This document shows positions 44,280-56,330 of a stretch of DNA of 64,000 nucleotides, piece after piece. The stretch is taken from positions 310,001-374,000 of the forward strand of contig JARFIW010001459.1 of the NCBI GenBank assembly GCA_036346225.1, read 5' to 3'. The notes beneath the pieces are model-generated. The model was not told the origin of the DNA, searched no databases, and worked only from the letters and a program-made list of their open reading frames with translations. Position 1 is the stretch's first letter, and each line of letters starts with the position of its first letter. This stretch comes from Platerodrilus igneus (Eukaryota > Arthropoda > Insecta > Coleoptera > Lycidae). The position numbers and the translations under genes were made by a program.

Positions 44280-45979
44280 TTGTATATCTATTGGAATGAA
44301 GCATAAGCTATTGCTTTCAGTTGCAAATTAAAAAATTGGAACAAAAATGGTAAAGAAAATGTCGATTAATCTAGTATCACTATCTGTTAGTGTACTTCCC
44401 AATCAAAAGTTGACGGCTTCAATTTTTGGAAAGTAAACTTTAAGGCGAAGAGTTGTCTTATAGCAATGTAAAGATTCAACCATGCACAAGTTCTCATCGG
44501 TAGAGTTAACAAAAGTTTAAAAACAGAAAAATAAATCGGATTGTCTTCAATTTGAGTGACAGTAATCGTGTTCTAAAATTAAGTTGAAGCATCCCTGCAT
44601 TAGCTGCGCGCTAAAGTGAATGGGTTTTGTATACCCTATTGCCGGTATCTGTATTTTCAAAATCTTAGCTTTGACTAATTGCTACTAGAATAATCTTTAA
44701 ATGATCCAACAATAATCTCTTAATTTCAAGATCAAACTTCCATTCTAATCTACGTCAAAAGTAATGTAAAAAATCAGAACATGTTAACTAACGCATAAAA
44801 GTTTAAATAACAATTATTTCTTAAATGGAATAGAAGTTGTCTATAATCATTTTTCAAGAATAGTTGTTTTTCATTTAGCAAAATGAATAACAATCGATGT
44901 TACCATTTAAAAGTGCCGAATAGCTGCATCTAATTAACTCATATTGGTTAAATTAAGTTATATTAATGAGATGTTGTTAAGTGTTACTGTATTCTGTGCA
45001 GATAAGAAAGAACGCAGCACAGTAAGTAGTAGAAGTGTGTTTTATCTCTTCTTCTTTTTCCATTAGTATTGTACACGAGAATTAACTACCTCTTGTAGCT
45101 ACACAAACAGCACAACGTTTAACATAGAGACTTACGTCCGACTTCATTTTTAACAAGTAGTACCCTTCTACTATTTCTGAATATGTTTTAAATAGTGAAA
45201 TGATGGTTCTGTCTTATTATTTTTTCCTTGTACGAACGTGATAGAACCTGTTTTCATTCACTCGAATTTGCGCAAATCTTATGTTTTTTGTCACATATCT
45301 ATACAATTTTTCATTTTTGACTTTCCACAAGGAACACTCTTCTGGTTGTTGTAGAACGCAAGTTGAGGTTCGTGCCTTGGGAGCTGCCTTTTTAAAAACC
45401 AGTTCCAAAACTTCTTAACAAATTTATTTTAAACATACATTAATTATGGAATTTTACAAAACTTGATTTAAATTACTCTAAGTTCGAAAATAACTATTAA
45501 TGTACTATAGTGAGTAGCCTAAGCAACTGCAATGTTAATTCTGAATACTTTGACTGAATGCCAGGTCCTGGAGCTCCCAGGTTTTTTATAATGTTCCTTC
45601 CCCCTCACATGGCTGTGGGAACTTGCAGATCTCATGTCTGCTTATTCTTAATACTATTCATAAATACAATGTTGTAATCCTAATTTCCAAGTAATCACTG
45701 TATCTTTTGCAGTGTCACTATCATCTGCGATACAAAGTATTGCATCCGTTCATACGAACTGATATTAAACTTTACAAATTGTCCTTGTATTACAATGTTG
45801 CACTTCACTTGGCATATTGTTAACACTTTCTAATAATTTCTAATTATTCTTTTCCTTTATACATATATCAATTGGGAGATACATAATTCCTCTAACGTAC
45901 ACTAAAAACTAAAAGTTTTTCATTTCTTGATTTTTAATTAAAAATTTATTATTTAATTTCATTGCTTAAAATTCATAGT
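44280..45979. other. Non-coding; possible errantivirus 3' LTR at about 45430-45830
   Basis: On the - strand after the env end, a purine-rich AAAGGAAAAGAATAATTAG (near 45850) could be a polypurine tract. It is followed by AGTGTTAACAATATG and, further on, a TATA-like ATTATAAAAAACC (about 45590) with a CATTCAGTC initiator-like site. I could not find a matching 5' LTR beyond 59586, so this is weak. A 63-codon - strand frame at 45217-45408 has no recognisable domain. Confidence 0.3.
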
Positions 45980-47460
45980 TTATAATGGTACATTTGTTTC
46001 TTTGTTTACTTTTGTTGCGTTAAATCTAAAAATGTTTTCTTTATTTTTATACCTAATATGCATTTTGTAAATTACATAAATGATCAAAGAAATAGTCAAA
46101 ATAATTAATGCAATTGTCCAAACACTAATGTTATCGTAGTGTAATTTGGGCGTTTTTAATTCGCTTAAATGTTCCTTATAGTTTTCTATCAGCTTCATGG
46201 CGTGGTTGAGGTCGCCTAATTCTAGATGTTTTAGTTGCATGGGTTTTTGAAGTATTTCTTCGTCTCCGGTTTTTGTTGTCCTGATTTATAATTCTGGTAA
46301 GTATGCTAGTTTCTTGGTTGCTACGGGATCTTGATAAACTCTGATTATTTCATTTTTCAATTTTAAATAACAATCTTCTTTAAGGGTGATTAATTTACTT
46401 CCGCTTAGTGCTAAGTTGTTTTCGTCTTGATTGTAGTGAACGGTTGCTATTACTTCTGTCGGGAAAATGGCTATCCATTTGTTTTCGGTAACTTTTTGGA
46501 TTTTCATTTTAGTGATTTGTACGGGTTTGGCTTCACAGTTCTTGTAATGATTTGAAAATTATATAATTGTACTTCGCAAGGGCTGTCTTCTTGAATAGTT
46601 TTTGTTGATAACGATTGGTATATATATATTGATTTAGTATGACTTCGTTACATTTTTCGTTTGTATAACCATACCTTAGTTCATTTAAGGATAGGAATTT
46701 GGTTTTGGGTATAATAACTTCATACATGCTAATAATTTTAATTGGAAACGCAAATAAGTGATAATAACTATAAATGTTATTTGCTACTATCGGGATTTGT
46801 ATTAAAAATGTTATGCCGTTATTTTTTACATAGCCTTTAGCTATAGCTATTTTTCAAATATTAGAATATTTGATTCTACTACATCAAAGAGTAATTTCCT
46901 GGTGGTTATAAATGATCTAATTCTTAATAATTCCTTTAGTAAGTCGGTTGGTTCTATGATACTAGAATGTAAGATATTTAATTTTGCAAACGTTACTGCG
47001 TTTTCTAATGTGGTTAAAATTTATTGAATTAAGGTAAAGGTTGATATTATTTGAGTAAATATTTTATTGAATCTAATTAAATCTCGCATTTCTAACATGG
47101 TAGTTTGCATGTTAGTTTCAAGGGTTTGTATTCGGTTGACTATACTGCCTTGGTTTCTAACTAGTTTGCTTAGCGTTTCCTTGAATTTTATAGTAGTTTA
47201 CTGAGTCAGTGATATGTGATTGCTAATTATGGTTTTTATGTCGTTTTGGTTTTCAATTAATTGTTGTATTGCGTTATCATAGCGTTCTGCGTCTTGATTA
47301 TCTAAAGTGCCTGTAATTGCTTTTATTAAGTTTTTTAATCCGTTGATTAGTCCTCTTTTTCGTCTTGCCGTTTGATCTGTGGGTATTAGTCGATTAAATT
47401 TATCTTCTAAGTTTCTCAAAATACTTTCTATTATGCTGTCATAATTCATCCACTTTCTAG
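45980..47460 (-). pseudogene. Errantivirus-like envelope gene (broken)
   Basis: Fragments in several frames form an insect-retrovirus/baculovirus-F-type fusion protein. 47198-47449 carries a basic furin-type site (RRKR) followed by a hydrophobic GLINGLKNLIKAI fusion-peptide-like segment. Further pieces lie at 46533-46727 and 46286-46507. 45980-46240 holds a strong membrane segment (IALIILTISLIIYVIY) and a short basic tail. Stops and frameshifts between pieces make it inactive. A CTTACTTTTTTACTGCAG sequence just before the first piece (near 47490) would suit a splice acceptor for a subgenomic env mRNA. It probably belongs to the pol at 54874-59586, separated by the LINE. Confidence 0.78.
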
Positions 47461-48360
47461 CGTTTTTCAGTGCTCCCGCTTCTGCAGTAAAAAAGTAAGT
47501 TTTTTGATATTTATAATTGTTTTATTATAGTTTAAGCTTTGCTTTTTATTGTATTTTATTTTTTATTATTGTGTGCCGTTAATTTTAATATACAGGGCAT
47601 TAAATAGAACCAAAATAATAATTTAATCCGTTAAATACTAAATAAACCGCGTTTTAACTTAAATTTAAACTAAAATTCGCATTTTAAAATAAACTAAATC
47701 AAATTTCGGGCTAATAAATCAAAACCAATAACCAAATACCCCAAATAATTTCAAAATAATTTAAAAAGGCGATTTTAATAAATTTATTGGGAAATCTAGT
47801 AAATCGGGTTAAAAAACCGCGTAAAACAAGCAAATAAATTCGGGAAAATTATATAATCTATTATATTATATTATCTAGCCCCTTTTGAATCAAACAAATA
47901 ACTAAAAACCGTAAATTTTAAAATAATTTGAATATAAATTTTCCATTTTTTAAGTAGACGTGTACTTTAAGCTTTTTAAAAGTCGATCTTTGGGTATAAT
48001 TAGTGGTGTAACATTTCAAGGTCGAGTAAACACCGAGTAAACAAGCGGTAAATGCTTCCGGTACCGCATTCTAATAACGCCCGTTTTAATTAGTTTATTT
48101 CTAAATTTAAAGTCCAGTATTATATAAATTTGTTTTTGAGGTAATTAGTTAGTTTGAATTTTAAATAAATAAATACAGTTTTGTTATAGTAGATTTTTAA
48201 TTGCGTATATTTATTGGGCTTGCTATCTTATTTCGTCCTCCTTGTTATTTTGACGTTAGTGTTTATTTTATTTCTCATAAATTTGAAATTTCATTTGGCG
48301 GTTTATAAAATTTGAATAAATAAGTAAAAACAGATAAGTTTAAGGGTCATTTGAAATCTA
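47461..48360. other. AT-rich non-coding stretch between env and LINE
   Basis: No open frame of note. It contains the presumed 5' limit of the LINE, which I could not place because no target duplication was found. It may be errantivirus sequence, LINE 5' leader, or both. Confidence 0.45.
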
Positions 48361-48476
48361 AGTTTTTTATTGGAGCAGCGTTTTTGTTCTGTACTTGTTG
48401 TTGTTTTGCTGTTTAGCTGCACATCTTAGCTTCGAGTTTATTAAGTGTCGACAGGGCATTTTGATCTGGTTTTTGT

Positions 48477-49858
48477 TTGTCCTTGTTGTTTTTGTTATCA
48501 AATTTTTCAGCATGGTTGTACATCGAGATTAGGAGCCGTTGCCGAAGAAGAAGAGGGGTTGGTAGGTCGGAGTCAGTCAGGGCTGAGCAGTTGGAGGCTG
48601 GGGCGGTCGATAAGGTCGGAGGGAAGGAGGTCGGGGTTAGGAAAGAGAAGTCGGAGTTGCAGCCCGACGGGGAAGTAATCGTGTCGCAAAGCGAGTCTGG
48701 GTCTGTGGTGGTGGAGTCGGAGGGGCCGGCGCCCCTGTGTGTGGAGCCAGGCCTGAGTCGCCCGCAACTTCGAGAGGCCAGCGTCGCGGGTCGACTAGCA
48801 GCAACGGAAGCGTTGCGGCTAGCGATCTAGACGAACTGGATCTCTTGATGTTCCGGGCGAGGAAGGCGCACTGCCTTATACACAAGCGGGTCCCTGCCAC
48901 TTCGGCAACCATAACCGTGGACGACAGGAAGGTGATTCGCAACGCCGCGGACGAGTTCCGAGACGTTGCAAATCAGCTTTTGGGGATGGTTAGAGGTCTT
49001 AGGATGGTGCGAGGCGAGGTGAAGGAGGCTGTGGCGGAGGTAGCAGTCGCAGCGGTGAGGACAAGGCAGGTCGTAGTGGGGCAGGGGGGATTAAGAGATC
49101 GTTTGGTCCCAGGGGTAGCTTCGTATGCAGGTGCAGTGACGAAGAAAGCAGCGTCGACGGTCGCGGTTCGTGTTAACGCCAATCCAGGGGTCAAAGAAGA
49201 CGGCATGGCGACGTTGAAGAAGAAGGTTGATCCGGCCAAGGATGGGTTTGTTGTTGTCGGAGCACGTCGGACGCGTAGGGGTGGCGTTGTTGTCGAGTGT
49301 GCTGGTCAGGAAGACGCCAAGCGGTTGCAGTCGACGGTGGGCGGGGCTTGTCAGGGTCTGACCGCGAGGACCATTGAAAAGAGGAGGCCGCGCATCGTGC
49401 TCCCTGGGGTAGAGAGGGAGATGAAGCAAGAAGAGCTCGTGAAGAGGTTGATTGTTCAGAACCCCCGCTTCAGGGGGCTTAGGTTCGAAGAGGAGGTCAA
49501 GAAGAAGTTTTGGTTTGGCGGCAAGGGACCCAGAGATCCGTTGGCCAGCGTTGTTTTCGTGGTGTCGCCGGAGGCTAGGAGGTGTTTCTTGGTGGACCCG
49601 GTCATTCTGGGTTGGCGTAAGGTCTGGGCTCGTGATCTCTTTTCGATGGTGCAGTGTTATCGCTGTTACGAGTTCGGTCATAGGTCAGCGGAGTGTAAGT
49701 AGCGGATGCAGTTTTGCGGTAACTGCGCCGAAGTGGGGCATGAGTTCAAGAACTGCAGGCGAGCAGTTTCTTGTTGTGTTGTTTGTGCGAGGTCGAACGA
49801 TAGGGTGGTAGCGTCAGGGTCGACACACGTCACGACGCCAAGTCCAGCCAGTGCCCAA
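48477..49858 (+). pseudogene. LINE ORF1 (Gag-like, CCHC zinc knuckles)
   Basis: Frames 48477-48830 and 48737-49702 overlap around one shift. The central part is charged and Val/Ala/Arg-rich, as in R1-type ORF1 proteins, with VQCYRCYEFGHRSAECK near 49660 as the first knuckle (C-x2-C-x4-H-x4-C). After a TAG (49699) the frame continues with CGNCAEVGHEFKNC, a second knuckle, and a partial third. It would bind the element's RNA. Broken by at least one shift and one stop. Confidence 0.75.
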
Positions 49859-49934
49859 CGATGCAGCGTTTGAAAGCAGTCATCACCAGGAACATCGACT
49901 ATGAATCCTAGGCCATTAGACGATATTCCGAGAA

Positions 49935-51060
49935 GTTCGAAAATTAAATGTGCGCAAATTAATTTAGGCAAGGGCAAAAAAAAATTTAGGCAAAACCAGA
50001 TTAAATACGTTTTACGTGATTAGCGCGTATCTTCCACCGGTCGACTCCCGGCGGGAAAATTCTCAAACAGAGGACTTAATAAATCAAATTGAAGGAATTC
50101 TTCGTAAAATCGGTAGGAATAAAAATCTAATTATTGGGGGAGATTTTAATGCCAAGTCGCCACTATGGGGTAGCCCTATAGAAGACGATAGGGGTTCACA
50201 GGTTGCTGATCTTTTGACGGAATGGGATATTAGCGTGATAAACACTAATGATTCACCTAGGTTTGGGGCGCATAGAGGCAGCAGTTTTATTGATATTACT
50301 GCAGCCTCGCACGAGATGATAGAAATCATTTGTGATTGGAAATTGAGGTCGGGCGAGGAAACGCTCTCTGACCATAAATTAATAACATGGGACGTTAAGA
50401 CCAAAACAAGCGCAAACGAGCAGCTAACTATATTTCCGCGGTTCTGTAATAAAAAAGCAAATTAGGAGCTGTTTAAACAAAAATTTGGCGAAAGTATCCC
50501 TGCGCTCCAAAATATGCTATTTAACTGCCGAGAGGCAGATGAAATAGAAACACTCGCGGAAAATTTAAACGACGCGGTGGTAGATGCGTCGTCGTACTCC
50601 ATGCCGCGAAAGAAAACATTTAAAGAGAGCGTACCCTGGTGGACCCGAGAACTAACCACCAAGCGGGCAGAAACGCGTAACCTAAAGCGCCGCTATAAAC
50701 GCGCCTCGGAAGAAATAAGAGAACAACGTAGAATAGAATACAATCAAAGTTACCGCGAATATAAGATATTAACTTGAAAAAACGCGAACAAATAAATTCA
50801 AAGAATTCTGCACGCGAAACTCAGAGAAAGAACCTTGGGGAACCGCACACCGCGTAATAAGGGGTAAACAACAGAAAATCGCGTTCGGTAACATAAGAAA
50901 GACAAATTGCGAATATACGGAAGGTTTTAAAACCACGGCGGAATATTTATTAGAGAAATTCTTCCCTTCGCATAATCCCGAAGAGGATGAGGGGTCGCTC
51001 GATTTAGTACGTCGGGAAGCTACAGAGGCGCAATGAACAGGTGCCGATAAGGCAATCCTA
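49935..51060 (+). pseudogene. LINE ORF2 endonuclease region (deleted N-terminus)
   Basis: The reading starts with KCAQINLGKGKKKFRQNQ (about 49950), the usual first strand of an EEP endonuclease, but jumps within a few residues to VISAYLPPVDS, losing roughly 100 residues. IIGGDFNAKSPLWGS and ETLSDHKLITWDV keep the Asp-Asn and DH motifs (50016-50465). After a TAG at 50463, the linker to the RT continues at 50514-50777 with WWTRELTTKRAETRNLKRRY, typical of R1/I-type elements. Confidence 0.75.
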
Positions 51061-52121
51061 GTTTACGAGGTCGTCAGGGCTCTTAAGAGGATGAACCCTA
51101 AGAAGGCATCGGGGCATGACGGAATCACTTCAGACGCAGCTGTGAAGGCGTGCCGGTTAGCCCCTTGTGCCTTTGTCGGGTTGTTTAATCTTTGTCTAGA
51201 AAGGGGCGTCTTTCCGCGTTGCTGAAAAGTCCAGAACGTGAAATTCATACCTAAACCTAAAAAGGCGGATGCGTCAGACCCGGGCAGCTATCGTCCAATT
51301 AGCTTGCTACCGGTGCTGGGGAAAGCTTTGGATTGCGTTATGACTACCCGAGTTGAGCACTTAGTGCGCGACAGCGGCGGTTTTAATAACCGACAGTTCG
51401 GTTTTATGGAGGGAAAGTCGACTATCGACGCATTAAAGTTTGTTGTCGGGGAAATTAAGCAGGCGAGAGATGCAAAGGAGTATTGTGTAGCTGTTGCTTT
51501 GGACATTTCAGGAACATTTGATGCTGCCTGGTGGCCATTGATTGTTTGCGAGTTGGCAGATAAGGGTTGTCCACGATACTTGATGTCTTTGGTCAAGAGT
51601 TATTTCTCGGGGCGATTGGCACAGGTTGAAATTCCGGGGGAAGTTTTGTTACGCGAGGTGGAAAGGGGATGCCTGCAGAGGTCATGCTCTGGTCCCACAT
51701 TTTGGAGGTTGTTGTATGAGAGCATGTTTAGGATCAAGTTGCCCACAGGATGCTCAATCGTTGGGTTTGCGGATGATACGCTTTTAATTGTCAGATCGCG
51801 ATTGTTAATGGATATGCGAACAAAACCGAACGAGGCGCTTAATAAACTACACGAATGGTCGCAGGCGGTAAAATTCAAATTTAACCCCGCGAAGTGAGAG
51901 GCGCTTTATTTCGGAAAGAAACCGGGACAGCGACCCCTAGGCTAGAGCTGGGAGGAGAGAAAATACCGTTTAAACAAGCAATTGCATATCTCGGGGTAAA
52001 GATTGACAATAAGTTAAATTGGAAAGCTCACGTGCAGTACATTAAAAGCAAAGGCAGCGAAATATCAAACAAAATGATGGCGGCGGCGAAAATCAACTGG
52101 GTTTCAGGGGCGAATCGCTGA
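51061..52121 (+). pseudogene. LINE ORF2 reverse transcriptase
   Basis: KKADASDPGSYRPISLLPVLGK, NNRQFGFMEGKSTIDAL, VALDISGTFDAAWWPLI (first catalytic Asp; the Ala of ISGAFD is Thr here), LQRSCSGPTFWRLLYE and IVGFADDTLLIVRS (Asp pair near 51770) are in order. The wording of the SGxFDAAWWP and CSGPxxWRLLYE blocks places it in the R1 superclade. The main open part is 51238-51897. A TGA near 51895 and another near 52119 interrupt it. Confidence 0.82.
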
Positions 52122-52153
52122 GGACGATTTATGCCGGAGCAATTGAGCCGGCT

Positions 52154-53290
52154 ATGCTGTACGCAGCTTCTGTATGGGCGGAAGGTTGTAAAGTCCGGGA
52201 GATGCGTAAATTGACTAGCGTACAACGCATAACCGCTGTGAAAGCGGCCAGGGCGTACAGGACCACCTCCACGGAGGTGGTCCTGGTGATCAGTAGGACT
52301 GTTCCTATCAATTATGTCGTTAGGGAGATTAGAGATAGGATATTGATAAATATAGGGAAAGGGCGCGAAATTATCGAAGATATTCATCTTGGTAATAGGA
52401 AGGTAGAACGAAAGATCGTTGTATCGGTGTTGGGACACCCGGCCTATATTAGAGGAATCGAGTTTGTAGAAGGCGATGGGGACGCGACGGGTATCAGGAT
52501 TTATACGGACGGCTCACGCATGGATGACGGGCAAGCAGGCGCGGCGGTTGTCGTGTATAAGCAGGAAAGAGAGGTGATTCGGTTTCAAACCAAACTCGCA
52601 AACTGGAGCACTATTTTCCAGTGCGAATTGGTAGCCATACGAGAGGCAATCGATTACGTAATAAACCACGTGAGCAGAGATGAATATTATATACTCAGCG
52701 ACAGTAAATCAGCGCTGACAGCTTTAACAAACATGAACACCTCGACAGACCTTCAGGCGGACGTCTGGAGGATAGCGCATACGGCGCTCGAGTTTCGACG
52801 TTTAAAGTTCTGTTGGGTTATGTCGCACGATGGTAACGTAGGAAATGATAGGGCTGACGAATTAGCTAAAGAGGCCACGACGGGCGACTTTCGGATATCA
52901 CATTCGTCGATACCGAGGTCCCATATTAAAAGGAAACTGCGCGAAAAGTCAATTCAACAATGGGAAGAGAGGTTGAACAACGCTGCCACGGGCAGGTTGA
53001 CCCACAAATTCATACCGAGCATAGAAGCTAGAGGTAGGATCGAGTTTAAGCTCGATCACAAAATGGTGCAGTTGATAACAGGGCACGGCGCCCTGTAGGC
53101 GTGTTTACAAAGGTTCGGTTTAACCAACAGCGACCGCTTCGAATGCGGCGAGGGCGCGGAAAGCGCAGAGCACGTGCTCTTCGACTGCCCGCTTGAGGCG
53201 GGAAATCGAGGGTTGGCTGATAGCAAACTAGCTATCTTAGGTCTGGCATGGCCAAAGAGCCTAGAGGAAGTCGGGGAAGTGGTCAACTAA
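52154..53290 (+). pseudogene. LINE ORF2 RNase H and C-terminal zinc region
   Basis: The frame 52154-53098 contains a complete RNase H: IRIYTDGSRMDDG (Asp), FQCELVAIREAIDYV (Glu), YYILSDSKSALTAL (Asp) and GNVGNDRADELAKEA (Asp). All four catalytic positions are kept. It would degrade the RNA of the RNA-DNA hybrid. After a TAG (53096-53098), the frame resumes with FECGEGAESAEHVLFDCPLE, the Cys/His cluster at the end of such ORF2 proteins, to about 53290. Confidence 0.82.
52258..52285. repeat. Perfect 13-bp inverted repeat in the LINE
   Basis: CAGGACCACCTCC, then AC, then its exact complement GGAGGTGGTCCTG. It sits inside the coding frame before RNase H. Such a stable hairpin with a two-base loop is unusual in coding sequence. 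Confidence 0.85.
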
Positions 53291-53462
53291 AAGGCGTTCT
53301 GGACAGCCTTAAAAGAATTTGCGGGAAGGGTCGCGAGATTAGGCAATGAGAACCGCGTGTAAAATTCGGTGGAGTTGGTGGAAGGATTGGAAAATTTTAG
53401 ATTGACTTGGCGCGAGTAAGGATACGAGCATAGATATAACCAAAACCTGATTTAAAAAAAAA

Positions 53463-54873
53463 GAACATGATAATTATACCCAAATGTCCAATATGCACGA
53501 GAAACCCTCAAACCATTAATACAATCACTGCCTATCTTCATAATTATGTGCGGAAAATCGGGAAATCGAGAATAAATAATAACAAATAAACAAAAACAAA
53601 TGAATCAGTAACGCTCATTAAATTAAATCAATAAAATAAACAAAGATAATAAAATAGAGTGAAACCGCGCATCCCCCCCCCCCCTCAGAACTTGAAAGTG
53701 AAGTGAAGTGATAGTGATAGTGATTGTGATTCCCCCCTAAGACATTTAGTGTATACCCACCAGGACTATAGCAGTGCACCCCATCTTCTCCTTAGAAGTA
53801 AGTTACAGTTAGATGTAGGCAGACGACCAGATCTTCGGATGCAGGAGAATTTTATTATCGAGGTAAGACTTAAATTGTGGCGGCTGTACTCGCACAAGCA
53901 TTGATTTACATTAATTATTTGTTTGGAAATAATTTAATAAGCACGTTTTGTGCGTAATGGCGCTAGCTGACATAATGCTTGTGCGAATTCACCTGATAAA
54001 TAGGGTGATGCTTTTGCTATTTTGTGCACTGCTATATATGCTTAACGTTTATTAGACATTTATTTATATATTTATATAATTACATTTATTTATATTTATT
54101 TTTACACTTTATATTAATTAGCATGTATTGTAGTATTTTGTGGCATATTTGTTTTGTTTGACGTTCTGTCGCCATTTTGGTTGCAGTATATATTTGGGAA
54201 GGAAGAGTAGAATTGTGAAGATTGTAATCATAATATAATTCAGTTAGGGAATGATAGGGAAAGCTAGGGATGGATTTAAATTAGTTATCTAGATTTGGAT
54301 AGTTTTAAGACGACCCTTCAGGTCGCACTGGTAAGCAGGGCCGGCGTCTGCTATCCGGTATTACGGATCCCTCCCCTTCTCATTTTTGCTTGTGTCTTGT
54401 TGATCGGGTACACTCCAAGGTCAGCGCTAGGGATACCATTATTTAAACCCTGTTTTTAGTTTGTTTTTTAGTTTTTGTTTCAGTTTGTCAGATTTTTAGG
54501 TTTGTTAGATTGTTAGAGTTTGTTAGATTTTAGGTTTGTTAGATTTTTATTTAAATTTTTATTTAGGGTGGATTAATTATGAAGTTAGGATTAATAAGAA
54601 GCACGGTTATTTTTGCGTTAAAACTCAATGTAGTACCTCCGGGTGGAGCATTGGGGACGTGGCCGCAAGTATAGCCGGCCTTATTCAAATTATAATGTCA
54701 TAATTCATCATTTCTATTGCGTATTCCTTTCCGAATTTTGCTGTGTCCATTGCTTGTTTAGTCGGTTATAATTGTTTTTGATTATTTGAAATTCTTGTTT
54801 TAGCTCCGTTAAGTCGAATTTTTGTTCAAAGGTCTAATATTCTATATTTTTATATTTTTTATATCTTCAATTA
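53463..54873. other. Non-coding stretch between LINE and integrase
   Basis: Contains a C-run at about 53672-53685, a GAAGTGATAGTGATAGTGAT simple repeat near 53702, and a GC-richer block at 54300-54420 (CGACCCTTCAGGTCGCACTG). No gene is seen. The T/GTTAGATTT-rich part at 54470-54560 is a degenerate short repeat. Confidence 0.45.
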
Positions 54874-56311
54874 CTATATCGATGCCCGTTCTACCTGGAC
54901 GGAGGTTGGCGGTAGGGGTGATGATTGTCCATCTGAAAGTACATGGTGTCTTAAGTTTTTCAAATGGATATATTTTGTTATTTTTCCGTTGTCTACTACG
55001 GCTATGTTTTTGTCCGATATTCTTTTAATTTTAAATGGGCCTAAATTTCTATGTGTCGTTTTATGTCGTTTGTTTTGGAAATTTTCCTCGTACACGGTTT
55101 GTCCTACTAAAAATTTATTTGCATCGGTATTTTTATTACGCGTTGTGGTGATACTTTCTTTGTCGTTATGTAACTTATCCTTTACTTTGTCATAAGTTAT
55201 TCTTAGTTTTTCTTTATGATCCTTGGCATATTGCTGCTATACTTCTTTGTTATAATGTACGTCATAGGGGTTTCGTGAATCTGAATGTCCTAAGGTTAAT
55301 TCTAATGGCGTAAAATAGGTTGATGAGTGGATTGTGTTATTATAGGCGATTAGTGCGTATGACATTAAATTAATAACGTGTTCCATCTCATAAGTTATCC
55401 TTAGTAATTGTATTTGTTCTAATAGGGTCGAATGTAGTCGTTGAATCAGTCCTTTTGATTCAGGGTGGTTTTCAGTTATAAAACGAATTTTTATTTTGTG
55501 GAGTTCTAGAGTGTTTTGGATAGTCTCATTTTTAAATTCGCTTCCGTTATCTAAGGTTATTGTTTCAGGTGTTCTATAAACTGTAAAGTACTGTAAAAAT
55601 CCTTGGGTTACGTCAATGCTATTTTTAGAGGTGATTTGTATTGCGTGGCTTATTTTTGTGAATGCGTCTACAATTCTCAAATAGCTTTGTACTTCTACTA
55701 CCAGAGTATCGGCATGTAATTTTTGATAAGATTTGTCAGATGTTTTAGTTAACATTAAGGGTATTTTTGTTGGTTCAATGTCGTATTTCGGTTTGTCGCA
55801 TAGTTCACATTGATTAATAAGGTCTGTAGTTAACTCTTTAATGTCTTTGAAGTAATATCGTCTTATGATTTGCTTTAGGGTTTCATTAATTCCACGATGG
55901 TTGGTTTTTTCTTGGTGTTGGTTTCGGATTACATCATTTATTTCATCAGGGTCGTCTAATGTTATTAACTTTATTGTGCATTTTATAAGTTTAGGGCCAG
56001 AGTTATTGATAGTTTAACACATAATTCTAAAAATAGTTCATACAAGTTTTCGGTGTTAAAGTAAAAGTAAAATCGTTTTTTTTCACGGGGGAGTATTCCT
56101 TTAGAATTTTAATTATTTGTTTTTCATTGTCGTGTTTGGTTATTTGAATTTGATTTATCTCCTTATTGTCTGTTTTTGTCAATTTTACCGGATTGGGTTT
56201 GCTCAAAACTTCGGTGATTATAAATTGATTGGGGTTCATATCGATGGCTTCATTTAAAATTTTAATCGCGGTTTTTGGCTCTTCATTTTGTGTTGAATGT
56301 ATTGTGTCCAT
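54874..56311 (-). pseudogene. Errantivirus-like integrase region
   Basis: Three pieces on the - strand: the RT/integrase linker at 56027-56311, the core at 55237-55755, and the C-terminus at 54874-55095 (TTHRNLGPFKIKRI). The core has LHADTLVVEVQSYLRIVDAF, TLDNGSEFKNETI and ESKGLIQRLHSTLLEQ. The position of the catalytic Glu (LIERxHSTL in relatives) reads Gln here, a single base change that would abolish activity. Stops separate the pieces. It would insert the cDNA. Confidence 0.8.
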
Positions 56312-56330
56312 ATCGTCTAGATCTTCTCTT

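Larger units (their letters stand above)
48361..53462 (+). mobile_element. R1/LOA-type non-LTR retrotransposon (LINE), decayed
   Basis: GC-rich + strand element in AT-rich surroundings, with a Gag-like ORF1 (CCHC knuckles), then ORF2 with EEP endonuclease, R1-superclade reverse transcriptase and RNase H, and a poly-A run at 53454-53462. The left limit is uncertain. Frameshifts, stops and an internal deletion in the endonuclease make it dead. It lies opposite in strand to the errantivirus it splits. Confidence 0.82.

Noticed and set aside
45217..45408. Small - strand gene of 63 codons
   Set aside because: No domain, no neighbours and no repeat context support it. Listed only in the gap description.
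48573..49681. Several - strand frames opposite the LINE ORF1
   Set aside because: They result from the high GC content of the LINE. The + strand has zinc knuckles and continuity with ORF2.
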